Below are positions 34,821-42,012 of a stretch of DNA of 42,012 nt, piece by piece. The position numbers and the translations under genes were made by a program. Where the stretch lies: IMG/VR virus record IMGVR_UViG_3300043399_000179, positions 1-42,012 of that record; one strand, given 5' to 3'. Every line of letters begins with the position of its first letter. Position 1 is the stretch's first letter. The DNA is from a virus. The notes below the pieces were generated by a model that searched no databases, was not told where the DNA came from, and worked only from the letters and a program-made list of their open reading frames with translations.

Positions 34821-36620
34821 TTATGCGTATTTTCTTTGCATGTATCTCGATAACGTAGAGTCTTGATTTCGTATCGGAGATTTAATAAACTGATTCTGAA
34901 CTGTGCTGTTAGTCACTGGTGCGTTAACCACATTTGTTTTGTTTCCACCAGAAGACTTAGAAGCTGCGCCAGCATTTTCACCAGACTTAGCATAAACTAA
35001 ACCAGCTTGTCCCATCGCAGCACCCATAGCTGCAATCTTTTCTGTTGGAAGAGCAGCAATAGCCTTAATCTTATCAGTATCAATAGCAGAGAATGCTGTC
35101 ATACCACCAGCCAATTTCTCTATACCAATACCTGCCTTTTCGATGTTCTCACCTTTGTCAGCAAGACGCATTATTTGATCCATGGCAGAACCACCTGGAG
35201 TTACTGCTCCAAGTAAACCACCAACCAAATTGCCAACACCAGCCACTGCAGTACCTGCACCAAAAGCGGCAAGACCACCAGCAATAGCCAACAGACCAGC
35301 ACCAACTTTTAGTAAGTTGCCACCGTCGACTTCACTTAGACGTTCTACAGCACTAACAACAGAGTCTATAACTTCAACGATGGCGTCAGAGATTGCTCCG
35401 ATGATACCCATAACAACCTCGCCAACAGCTGTGATAACTTCTGGTAATTTTTCAATAGCTGCAACGAATACATTCTGAACAACATCTGCTATTTTGATTA
35501 AAACTGGAGCGAATGCTTCCATGAATGGTGCAGCATATCCTAGTGCTTTACCGATACCCATAATTGCTAGTGTTGCTGCGCCAAGACCAACTATAGTTGC
35601 TGGATTAGCCATTGCTGCTAATCCCATAGCTAGTCCACGTAGGAAACCAGCAATACCTCTACCTGCTCCACCACCTAATCTAGCTAAACCATTACCTAGT
35701 TTTTCTAGACCCTTTCCGATACCTCCAAGCAAACCACCACCTGAATCACCAGAAGCAGCAGAAGCCTTTTGTTCTGATCCACCACCTCTTGTGTTTTCTT
35801 CGATTTTAGATAGCAAGTCAGATTGAGCAGAAATTGCCTTTGTTTGTTCGGCTGCCATTTCTTGCTGTTCGCCTTGACTAGCAAATGCTTGTGATGGTGT
35901 TTCAGATACAGTTGCTAGGGCTTTAGAGCCTAAATCAAATTTAGAATACTCAGATTCAAAACCTTTTTTCTTATCGAGAAGTTTAGCCATCTCTGGGTTT
36001 GTTTTGGCAATCTGTTCAGCGCTGTACTTTCCACCAGTGTCTGAAACCATCTTATCGATCTGGGCTTTATTCTTATCTGCATCTTTCTTGATTGCATATG
36101 CAGATTCGAAATTACTAGACAATTCTTTTTCGGTGCCTTTAAAACCAAGAGCTTTTTGTTCGGTGGCAAATCTCTGCTTTTCTAACTTCTTATCATTGAT
36201 ACCTAAAATGTTAGTATTTTGTAAAAATGACTTTTTGATATTTTCACCAGAGAACTTTTCTTTTATATTTGAGAATGTGCTCTTTACTTTTTCCAATGGA
36301 GTCTTAAAGGACTTCATACCTTCCATGACTTTGGCCAGTTCTTCTTCTCTCTTTTTACGGTCAGAGATATCATCTTTCATCAACTGAAGTTGCTCTTGTT
36401 GCGCTTTTAGAGCGTCTTTCTGAACCTTTAAAGAGTCTGACTCAATTTTTTCTTGGCGATCACCATCATCATCAATTTTTTTAGTCTCCATAAGAGTTGC
36501 TATTTGAGCAAGTTGAGCTTCTTCTAGCAATGCTCTTATAGAGAATAGCTGTTCATTAGCCACTGCTTGTGCGTTAAGCATGGCTTGAAAACTTTTTGGT
36601 GATGCGGTTATAACTGTCAT
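34821..36620 (-). CDS. 29: gp29-like baseplate hub / tail tape measure protein
   Basis: A 599-residue protein (T4 gp29 is 590). Helical, charged N-terminal half with coiled coil (QKDALKAQQEQLQLMKDD). A central Gly/Ala-rich hydrophobic stretch follows (GLLGGIGKGLEKLGNGLARL; FLRGLAMGLAAMANPAT) with several membrane-like helices, typical of tape measures. The C-terminal part is Gly/Ser/Asn-rich. In T4 it sets tail length and enters the hub. Last gene of the minus-strand operon; its start overlaps the stop of the gp51-like extension (ATGA). Confidence 0.85.
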   Translation of the reverse strand: MTVITASPKSFQAMLNAQAVANEQLFSIRALLEEAQLAQIATLMETKKIDDDGDRQEKIESDSLKVQKDALKAQQEQLQLMKDDISDRKKREEELAKVMEGMKSFKTPLEKVKSTFSNIKEKFSGENIKKSFLQNTNILGINDKKLEKQRFATEQKALGFKGTEKELSSNFESAYAIKKDADKNKAQIDKMVSDTGGKYSAEQIAKTNPEMAKLLDKKKGFESEYSKFDLGSKALATVSETPSQAFASQGEQQEMAAEQTKAISAQSDLLSKIEENTRGGGSEQKASAASGDSGGGLLGGIGKGLEKLGNGLARLGGGAGRGIAGFLRGLAMGLAAMANPATIVGLGAATLAIMGIGKALGYAAPFMEAFAPVLIKIADVVQNVFVAAIEKLPEVITAVGEVVMGIIGAISDAIVEVIDSVVSAVERLSEVDGGNLLKVGAGLLAIAGGLAAFGAGTAVAGVGNLVGGLLGAVTPGGSAMDQIMRLADKGENIEKAGIGIEKLAGGMTAFSAIDTDKIKAIAALPTEKIAAMGAAMGQAGLVYAKSGENAGAASKSSGGNKTNVVNAPVTNSTVQNQFIKSPIRNQDSTLSRYMQRKYA

Positions 36621-36757
36621 CGCTTACTTTCTAATCTTTGTTTTTCTTCTTCTAGATACTGTACTAGCATCGCAACATAAACATCTCTCTCGAATGGAAT
36701 CATATTTTCTAGTTCATTCAATGAGTATTTGTGATACTGCATCAATGCAAAGTTCAT
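36617..36757 (-). CDS. 51: gp51-like tail assembly protein / frameshift extension of gp26
   Basis: From its first ATG this frame gives 46 residues (MNFALMQYHKYSLNELENMI, ending QYLEEEKQRLESKR). The frame is open upstream without a stop as far as the poly-T at the end of the gp26-like gene. It is therefore probably expressed mainly as a -1 frameshift extension (LINLCHESLFNFYK before the Met), and no ribosome site is visible for separate initiation. The Tyr/Trp-type motif with LENMIPFERDVYVAML recurs in tail assembly chaperone extensions. It sits between gp26 and the tape measure gene, where such chaperones lie. Confidence 0.72.
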   Translation of the reverse strand: MNFALMQYHKYSLNELENMIPFERDVYVAMLVQYLEEEKQRLESKR

Positions 36758-36795
36758 TTTATAGAAGTTGAACAGCGATTCATGACAAAGATTTA

Positions 36796-37518
36796 TTAAA
36801 AAAAACTTTGCATTCCTTCTAGGACTTTCTTGTGTTGCTTACCGCAAACAGGACATCCATATTCAACTTCTTTACTAATACGTGGCATTGTAGAAAAGAA
36901 CTCTTGTACTTTAACGAACTGCTCAGAAGTTAAATTATTCAAGAACTGAATCAACTCTTCTTTCTTTTGTTCCTTACCGTAGAAGATCTCATCTCCTTGA
37001 TAGATGTAATCAATAGACTCTGCAACTACAGAGAATACTGCATCTAAATCATTGCCGTTTAAATTTTCTAACTGCTTCATTATATCTAATGTTGGATACT
37101 TTAGAACAACTCCAACATCTCCGAACAGCTCAATCTTGTTTGTGTGTGATGGAACTTTTACTACTTCTAATTTTGTCAGATCAATAGAAATCTTAACACG
37201 AGCCTTGTCGTTGTCTTCTCCATGGTCATTATCGCATGGGAATAATAAGTCAATAACTTCACCAACAGATTTTGCTCTAATTTGGGTAAAGATGTATTCT
37301 AAATCGAATGTCGCTAGTTTATCGACGTCAACCTTGTCAATCAAACAAGATTTAATTACTGACTTCAAACTATCAACCATGATAGTGACATCTTCTGATT
37401 GTTGCGCGATAAGAAGAGCCTTTTCTTCTTTAACGAGAAACGGACGATATTTAACTGAAACTCCAGTTGAAGGTACTACCAAATTGTAGGTTGGTGTACT
37501 CATTATAGGTAAAGACAT
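36796..37518 (-). CDS. 26: gp26-like baseplate hub / tail assembly protein
   Basis: A 240-residue protein (T4 gp26 is 208). Features: an N-terminal beta segment (PTYNLVVPSTGVSVKYRPFL) followed by a helical body, and a C-terminal CPVCGKQHKKVLEGMQSFF with a C-x2-C...H finger. The start ATG 37518 follows AAGGAGA. Zero-frame translation ends at the eight-T tract; slippage would produce a 300-residue product. By analogy with lambda G/GT, both forms would chaperone the gp29-like tape measure encoded next. Confidence 0.78.
   Translation of the reverse strand: MSLPIMSTPTYNLVVPSTGVSVKYRPFLVKEEKALLIAQQSEDVTIMVDSLKSVIKSCLIDKVDVDKLATFDLEYIFTQIRAKSVGEVIDLLFPCDNDHGEDNDKARVKISIDLTKLEVVKVPSHTNKIELFGDVGVVLKYPTLDIMKQLENLNGNDLDAVFSVVAESIDYIYQGDEIFYGKEQKKEELIQFLNNLTSEQFVKVQEFFSTMPRISKEVEYGCPVCGKQHKKVLEGMQSFF
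36798..36806 (-). promoter_or_regulatory. predicted -1 ribosomal frameshift site
   Basis: On the minus strand the gp26-like frame ends AGT TTT TTT TAA, with eight consecutive T. The zero-frame heptamer T TTT TTT is an ideal X-XXY-YYZ slippery site placed directly before the stop. A -1 slip reads TTA ATA AAT CTT and stays open to 36617, adding about 60 residues. Confidence 0.75.
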
Positions 37519-37520
37519 AA

Positions 37521-37937
37521 TTATTCTCCTTTAGTCATATTCTTGATCATTTTGTTCAACTCAGCAGTGCTACCAACAAAGATAGCATTGTTATTAGTCA
37601 CTTGCTTAGACGCTTCTCCTTTTTCTGGAGTGTCTAACTTTTTCTTCTGTTGATGTATATCCATAAGTTGTTGGTTAACATCAGCCAGTTGTTTCATTAA
37701 GTTACCCACAACTTCAAATGCTCTTGGGTGTTCAGATTGTTTAGCTACTTCTAGTGCATGTTGCAGCGCTGCCTTACCAGAAGTTAACAACTCACGTAAA
37801 TTTCCTCTTGCTGCATCATAATCATCTTCTATTTTAGAATTAGAAGGTACAACAAGTTCACCATCTTTAGTCACTACATCTGTCACGTTTGATGGTGCTA
37901 CATCAAACACACTAGACAGGTTATCATCAATCTTCAT
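37521..37937 (-). CDS. 16: gp16-like small terminase subunit
   Basis: A 138-residue protein with the pattern of gp16 in T4-like phages: a disordered acidic start, a helical centre (DYDAARGNLRELLTSGKAAL; SEHPRAFEVVGNLMKQLADV) and the C-terminal NNAIFVGSTAELNKMIKNM. gp16 forms a ring that recognises DNA and regulates the gp17 packaging motor. Here it lies among tail genes, and no large subunit is in the window. The start follows AAAAGG located in the end of the gp54-like gene. Confidence 0.82.
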   Translation of the reverse strand: MKIDDNLSSVFDVAPSNVTDVVTKDGELVVPSNSKIEDDYDAARGNLRELLTSGKAALQHALEVAKQSEHPRAFEVVGNLMKQLADVNQQLMDIHQQKKKLDTPEKGEASKQVTNNNAIFVGSTAELNKMIKNMTKGE

Positions 37938-37940
37938 AAA

Positions 37941-38594
37941 TTACCTTTTAAGTTTACCAATCAAACTTGGAAGTTTAGTGACTGCATAAGAACCAGCAGC
38001 ACCCATTAAGAACTTTCCAACTTTACCATACTTATCAACAAGGCTCTTGTCTGTTGCGCCACCAGCAGCTGATGTGGATACAGTTTTAGATGTCCAGTGT
38101 TTATATTGCATTGTCACATTTAATTTTAGAGTGTCCTTAGAAGAATAATCTAGAGCCACTGCTCCGATATTCTTTGGATAACACTCAAACAGTTCTACTT
38201 CATAACGAGAATTATCATTTATGTCTTGAACTTGAATCTTCATAGATCCGATATAGTCTTTATAATAACTGAATGTTCTATCGTATGGATTTTGAATCAA
38301 TCCCATCCAAGCATCAAAGAAGAACTTAACTTCCATGTCTTGATCCATATAGAACGACAAGTTAATATTGTCAAATAACTTCTCGTATGGCACTTCTCTA
38401 ATCTCGCCAAAAACTCTGTTTGGTGTGGTAGAAAGATTGAGACCTGGAAGTTGTGCTTGATCGCAGAACATCAAAATCTTTTGCATGTTACCGATAGCAC
38501 TCATACCAATAGGTGGTGTTATTTCAACAGCATAGTGAGACCCTCGAGCCAGCCCACCAGTCTTTACTTGAGCGATGAAATCTTTTAAAGCCAT
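37941..38594 (-). CDS. gp54/gp19-type tail tube protein (probable tube initiator)
   Basis: A 217-residue protein with a tail-tube fold: ARGSHYAVEITPP, CDQAQLPGLNLSTTPNRVFG, VPYEKLFDNINLSFYMDQDM, FFDAWMGLIQNPYDRTFSYY and LKLNVTMQYKHW. It is longer than a gp19 tube subunit (163 in T4) and shorter than T4 gp54 (320). Its C-terminal Gly/Ala-rich extension and position among baseplate genes favour the gp54-like tube initiator. Starts one base after the overlapping stop of its upstream neighbour. Confidence 0.72.
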   Translation of the reverse strand: MALKDFIAQVKTGGLARGSHYAVEITPPIGMSAIGNMQKILMFCDQAQLPGLNLSTTPNRVFGEIREVPYEKLFDNINLSFYMDQDMEVKFFFDAWMGLIQNPYDRTFSYYKDYIGSMKIQVQDINDNSRYEVELFECYPKNIGAVALDYSSKDTLKLNVTMQYKHWTSKTVSTSAAGGATDKSLVDKYGKVGKFLMGAAGSYAVTKLPSLIGKLKR

Positions 38595-39193
38595 TAGCGT
38601 TTTCTCATAATTCGTCTGGATTCTGCCCAGACTGCTTGTTTATCCAACTTGACGAATTTCTCTACAGGTAGAAGCATAGCAGTAGTCCAATCATTGGCAT
38701 CTACTTTTCTGAACTGGCTTCTAACATGATCACCCAAGTATCTTTTCACGCATGGTTGAGCAGCAGCAAATTTGGAAACTCCATCTATAACTGCCCAAGA
38801 ATACTTTAATCTTGTCAACTCATCCATTCTATTATTTGTTCTGAACATCATTAAGTTATCCAACAAACCAACTCTTAGTTGATATGGAAGATAATGCATA
38901 TTCAATCCATAGAAACCGTCTTCTGTTCTTCTGTATGGGAAAACCAACGGGAATCTATCGTAATACGGTAGTTTATCTTTAGTCTTTGGATCATACATGA
39001 ACATATAAAGATGCCCAGCTTGGATCCTATTTTCTAGCTTGTCTGGGTTTGTAGCCAGTAGCTTTTGTGGCGTGAGGTTTTCCCCAGCCAGCATTCTGAC
39101 TTGTTGATCGAACCAACTTCTTGATCTCTTGGCAGCTGTAGCCAAGTCATAGCGGTTACGTTCGAATACGTCTTTTACGGGTTGTTTTGCCAT
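38594..39193 (-). CDS. virion assembly protein, tentatively gp2-like
   Basis: A 199-residue basic protein (SRSWFDQQVRMLAG; LYMFMYDPKTKDKLPYYDRF; LNMHYLPYQLRVGLLDNLMM; AQPCVKRYLGDHVRSQF). The pattern is widely conserved in T4-like phages. Placement next to a gp4-like gene suggests the DNA-end protector gp2 (T4 order 2-4-53), but the sequence link to T4 gp2 cannot be confirmed by eye. Confidence 0.6.
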   Translation of the reverse strand: MAKQPVKDVFERNRYDLATAAKRSRSWFDQQVRMLAGENLTPQKLLATNPDKLENRIQAGHLYMFMYDPKTKDKLPYYDRFPLVFPYRRTEDGFYGLNMHYLPYQLRVGLLDNLMMFRTNNRMDELTRLKYSWAVIDGVSKFAAAQPCVKRYLGDHVRSQFRKVDANDWTTAMLLPVEKFVKLDKQAVWAESRRIMRKR

Positions 39194-39197
39194 TTAA

Positions 39198-39644
39198 TTA
39201 TTTAGGTTGTTTGAGACCGAGTTCATATTCTGTTATGATCTTAAATTCCCACCCACGATCCTTGGCATACTCAGTTGCAGCTTTCCACTTGGCTTGGTTT
39301 TTTAAGAATGTCATTGATTCTGTTAGATAACGCTTGGTTTGTTTCCCTGGATACACAGGTGGAATCGTTTGAGCAGCTGGTTTTATCTCAACCAGATATG
39401 TTTTTAGAATACCGTCTGTTGTGCGAACTTGTATTTTAAAGTCAACAAAATAACGGTGGATATAGTTATCGGTTGGGCAACGATATGGGATTATGGTTTC
39501 CTCTGAACTCCATTTGACTATGTTCGGGTTTTTATCGCACCAATTTGCAAAACGAGTCTCCCAACTAGACCTCATTATGATATTTGATGGGTCTCCTGTG
39601 TATTTCTCTGGAAATACAGGTGTGTACTTTCTTTTATGGAACAT
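39198..39644 (-). CDS. 4: gp4-like head completion protein (nuclease fold)
   Basis: A 148-residue protein, the length of T4 gp4 (150). IIMRSSWETRFANWCDKNPN, VKWSSEETIIPYRCPTD, HRYFVDFKIQV and TYLVEIKPAAQ give an E...D...ExK nuclease-like arrangement seen in gp4/gp50 and TnsA-type folds. It completes heads after DNA packaging so tails can join. First gene of the minus-strand operon, with a late promoter upstream. Confidence 0.85.
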   Translation of the reverse strand: MFHKRKYTPVFPEKYTGDPSNIIMRSSWETRFANWCDKNPNIVKWSSEETIIPYRCPTDNYIHRYFVDFKIQVRTTDGILKTYLVEIKPAAQTIPPVYPGKQTKRYLTESMTFLKNQAKWKAATEYAKDRGWEFKIITEYELGLKQPK

Positions 39645-39679
39645 AAATAATAGAAGATAATTTCATACCCTTTATTTAG
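39642..39679. promoter_or_regulatory. divergent late promoter pair
   Basis: Plus strand: CATAAATA (39642-39649), about 41 bases before the gp48-like start. Minus strand: CTAAATAA (read from 39670-39679), about 26 bases before the gp4-like start. Both resemble the T4 late -10 TATAAATA and lie in the only gap between the two divergent virion operons. Confidence 0.65.
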
Positions 39680-39690
39680 AAGAACACCCG

Positions 39691-41193
39691 ATGGCAACAG
39701 TCGCAGAATTAGAGTTACAATACGCTCAAACGCAAACTGCCTTAGACGCAGAGAACGAGAAGAATAAAAAGATTCGAGATGAAGCTGACGCACTTCGCGA
39801 CAAGGCGAGACAATTACGTCAGGGTGGAGACGTTGCTGGCGCTAATCAACTGCGCGATCAAGCAGAGGCACTTGAAGCAACTACAACTAGCACAGCTGCA
39901 GACGCCAATCAAGCTAAGTGGAGAGAATTAGAAGCTGCAAAAAATGCTGAATATGAGGCTTCTCAGAAAGCTAAGTATGAAGCTGAGCGAGCTTCTGAAC
40001 AAAAAGTTACCGAAGCTGCTCCATCTTCTACATCTGCAGGCGCAGCAGCTGCTTCTACGAGCGAGGGGACATCTTCTAGCACTACTGCTTCAGAACAAGC
40101 AGCGCCAGTACAAGAACCCGCTTCAGCAGCAACATCTTCTCCAACAGCAACTCCGACTACAGCTAAGTCTTCTACTAATGCAAACAAGTATGAAGTCAAG
40201 AATCATATGTATCCAGATGACTTAATGTCAGACGAATCAAAGTATGGTAAGCATTATGTTATTTTCTATATTAACGTAGCAAGTGATTCTAAGTTAGTTA
40301 ATGGAAAGAATGCTGCAGCAACGGTCAATGATATGACGCCAAGAGATGCTGGAGATATGGTTGGAAGTAAAATGACCAAAACTGGCTTGATTGCTTCTAA
40401 TGCCACTGTTAATACAATCGGAGGCGTAGCAGCTGGTTCTATTGCATTGGGCGGTGGTATAAAAGGTGCGGCAAAGGGTGCAGCAATAGCAAACATTGGA
40501 ACAGTTGGTGTTGGCGTTGCATCAACACTAGCTCCAGAAGTTCTTCGTGGTAAGAAACGACTAAAGACTGCGATTGCCTTACACGTACCTAACCAGCTAC
40601 AAATTAGATACGGTGTTCAGTGGTCAGATGAAGATACTGCTATATTGGCTATGGCATCAGAAGGTGGAGAAGAAATCGTTAAGGCTTTGAGTGGAGACAA
40701 GAACAGTGATGTTACTGGTGTTGGTGCCGCAATTATAGCAAACTTAGCGCTATCTAAAGGACCAAACGCTGGAGCAAATTCTGCAGCACTTGGTTTGGCG
40801 GCAAACCCAAAGAAAGAACAAGTATTTAAAGGTGTTGATTATAGATCATTCCAGTTTGAATATCAGTTTTTCCCAAGAAGCATCAACGAAGCTAGAAATG
40901 TTCTACGAATAATCGAAGAATTTAAATATCATATGCATCCTGAATTCAAGGATGACAACAATTTTGTTTATGTGTATCCATCTGAGTTTGACATTTTTTA
41001 CTACCAGAACGGTAAAGAAAACCCAAACCTACACAGACATACCTCTTGTGTTTTAACAGAAATGAGTATTAACTATACACCTAACGGTTCGTTCAATACT
41101 TTCGCTAATGGTATGCCAACACAGATTAACGTACAATTATCATTCAGAGAACTGGCTCTATTGACAAAAGATAAAATCAAGGCTGGACTATAA
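39691..41193 (+). CDS. 48: gp48-like baseplate tail-tube cap with long N-terminal extension
   Basis: A 500-residue protein, much longer than T4 gp48 (364). Residues 1-115 form an Ala/Glu/Lys-rich coiled coil (TALDAENEKNKKIRDEADAL). Residues about 110-160 are a Ser/Thr/Ala linker. Gly/Ala-rich segments follow, and the C-terminal 130 residues carry the cap signature (YRSFQFEYQFFPRSINEARN; EFKYHMHPEF; FNTFANGMPTQINVQLSFRE). It caps the baseplate where the tube begins. The ribosome site (AGAAGA) is modest. Adjacent to gp53-like gene. Confidence 0.82.
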   Translation: MATVAELELQYAQTQTALDAENEKNKKIRDEADALRDKARQLRQGGDVAGANQLRDQAEALEATTTSTAADANQAKWRELEAAKNAEYEASQKAKYEAERASEQKVTEAAPSSTSAGAAAASTSEGTSSSTTASEQAAPVQEPASAATSSPTATPTTAKSSTNANKYEVKNHMYPDDLMSDESKYGKHYVIFYINVASDSKLVNGKNAAATVNDMTPRDAGDMVGSKMTKTGLIASNATVNTIGGVAAGSIALGGGIKGAAKGAAIANIGTVGVGVASTLAPEVLRGKKRLKTAIALHVPNQLQIRYGVQWSDEDTAILAMASEGGEEIVKALSGDKNSDVTGVGAAIIANLALSKGPNAGANSAALGLAANPKKEQVFKGVDYRSFQFEYQFFPRSINEARNVLRIIEEFKYHMHPEFKDDNNFVYVYPSEFDIFYYQNGKENPNLHRHTSCVLTEMSINYTPNGSFNTFANGMPTQINVQLSFRELALLTKDKIKAGL

Positions 41194-41684
41194 TGTATTT
41201 TAAAGAATTTCCTGAAACTCTTTATGATTTCAATATCGCTGGAAAAGACAAAGTTATGTTGGTTAAAGACATAACTAGAAATATCAGATTCCGTCGCGAT
41301 GTATTGGCTAACATAACTCTCTACGATTTATACGATATCGTTGATGGAGAGACACCAGAGATTATTGCTGAGAAGTTTTATGGTGATGCTCAGTATCATT
41401 GGATTGTTATGCTTGCCAATGATCGTTATGACTATGTCGCAGATTTTCCTATGACATATAATGTTCTATGGGAATACATAAAAGCAAAATATGGAGATCA
41501 AAAATACTACCCACACCATTGGGTTTCTCCTTCTGGTTATATTGTTGATTCTGATTTTCCAGGTGCATTGCCGATATCAAACATCAAATACGAAGAAGAC
41601 CTTAACGAGAGCAAAAGAAGAATAAAGATAATTTCACCATCTCTTATTAGTTCTATATTAAAGAATTTCGCTGAAGAACTATAA
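41193..41684 (+). CDS. 53: gp53-like baseplate wedge protein
   Basis: A 163-residue protein (T4 gp53 is 196). LANITLYDLYDIVDGETPEI then IAEKFYGDAQYHWIVMLAND and YDYVADFPMT reproduce the gp53 core, which has a LysM-like fold. The protein links wedges around the hub. It shares one base with the stop of the gp48-like gene and its stop overlaps the next ATG, so the three genes are translated in series. Confidence 0.9.
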   Translation: MYFKEFPETLYDFNIAGKDKVMLVKDITRNIRFRRDVLANITLYDLYDIVDGETPEIIAEKFYGDAQYHWIVMLANDRYDYVADFPMTYNVLWEYIKAKYGDQKYYPHHWVSPSGYIVDSDFPGALPISNIKYEEDLNESKRRIKIISPSLISSILKNFAEEL

Positions 41685-42012
41685 TGACAACAAACACTAA
41701 TTCTATTAGGTTTGCTGGTGATGTCAGTGTCACTAAAGCAAGAATAACATCGAGTACTGGATTTTTCCAAGATATAACTGCACAGGTTATAACTATCCAA
41801 GTATACGAGGATTTGTTTTCCCCATTTATTTCTGGAAGTTTGATTTTAAAAGAATCTATAGATTTTGTTAACTTATTTCCATTTATAGGCGAAGAAACCT
41901 TAGAATTAGAGATAACAACACCTGCTATCAAGACTGGTAGCATCAAAGGCACTTTTTATATCTACAAATTAACTGATAGAGAACTTGTTGGCGATCGTTC
42001 TGTTGTGTATCA
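41684..42012 (+). CDS. baseplate hub/structural protein, gp27-like (partial)
   Basis: The first 109 residues of a gene that continues beyond the window. It begins MTTNTNSIRFAGDVSVTKAR and has ITIQVYEDLFSPFISGSLIL, FVNLFPFIGEETLELEIT and GTFYIYKLTDRELVGDRSVV, a beta-rich start like the gp27-type hub proteins of T4-like phages. Overlaps the gp53-like stop by one base. The product name is tentative because the C-terminus is missing. Confidence 0.65.
   Translation, partial: MTTNTNSIRFAGDVSVTKARITSSTGFFQDITAQVITIQVYEDLFSPFISGSLILKESIDFVNLFPFIGEETLELEITTPAIKTGSIKGTFYIYKLTDRELVGDRSVVY

Noticed and set aside
35182-35826. Pro/Ala-rich plus-strand frames opposite the gp29-like gene
   Set aside because: Low-complexity antisense shadows produced by Gly/Ala-rich coding of the tape measure protein.
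39944-40225. Leu/Gln-rich plus-strand frame inside the gp48-like gene
   Set aside because: Out-of-frame reading of the Ser/Thr/Ala linker; no ribosome site and extreme composition.
1-42012. Transposases, integrase or attachment sites
   Set aside because: No integrase, recombinase, insertion sequence ends or target duplications seen; nothing suggests a lysogenic module in this window.

Overview
The window is a stretch of a tailed-phage genome of the T4-like myovirus type. Evidence: recognisable homologues of T4 gp32, gp33, gp59, rIIA, rIIB, gp16, gp26, gp29, gp48, gp53, gp54 and gp4; very tight gene packing with many ATGA or TAATG overlaps; dozens of genes under 100 codons; and T4-type late promoter motifs (TATAAATA, CTAAATAA). 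The host is probably a Gram-negative bacterium, because the phage carries an outer-membrane beta-barrel protein and peptidoglycan hydrolases. The two-piece tmRNA architecture occurs in alphaproteobacteria, cyanobacteria and some betaproteobacteria. A tag ending ALAA fits a proteobacterial host, but this is inference.

Layout. 1-7.1 kb: a 2OG-Fe(II)-like protein, a small alarmone hydrolase, a two-gene NAD+ salvage pathway (NMN adenylyltransferase-Nudix and nicotinamide phosphoribosyltransferase), then rIIA and rIIB. 7.1-14.5 kb: an AAA+ ATPase, a stretch with overlapping reading frames, a probable anti-CBASS nuclease (Acb1-like), an RNA ligase plus polynucleotide kinase repair pair, and an operon holding a SLOG protein, a macro-domain protein and small zinc-finger proteins. 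14.6-24.8 kb: mostly tiny unknown genes, with a stand-alone sigma region 4 protein, a second AAA+ ATPase, a metallophosphoesterase, a MazG-like pyrophosphohydrolase and a 5'(3')-deoxyribonucleotidase. 24.8-31.2 kb: UV endonuclease, PhoH, GH19 endolysin, a PD-(D/E)XK exonuclease, an oxygenase, a circularly permuted tmRNA gene, a porin-like protein, a SleB hydrolase and a ClpP peptidase. 31.3-34.8 kb: a Gp88-like protein and a gp33-gp59-gp32 replication/late-transcription cluster. 34.8-42 kb: virion assembly genes, minus strand to 39.6 kb and then plus strand to the right edge, diverging from a double late promoter.

Expression. The left and middle parts are cut into operons by a recurring intergenic cassette. 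It consists of a palindrome overlapping or touching the upstream stop codon, a bidirectional terminator, then a sigma70 promoter (TTGTCT, 17-bp spacer, TATAAT). Other promoters place the -35 TTGACT across the preceding stop codon, and three genes appear to make leaderless mRNAs.

Systems view. Many early genes look like counter-defence or host take-over functions: NAD+ resupply, cyclic-nucleotide cleavage, RNA repair, ADP-ribose handling, ppGpp hydrolysis and rII. The most striking items are the permuted two-piece tmRNA (tag ANDNVFALAA) with a phage ClpP 1.5 kb downstream, a predicted -1 frameshift on eight T residues joining gp26 to a gp51-like extension, the SLOG-macro gene pair, and a dual-coding overlap just before the Acb1-like gene. 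All functional calls are from reading sequence; no database search was run.
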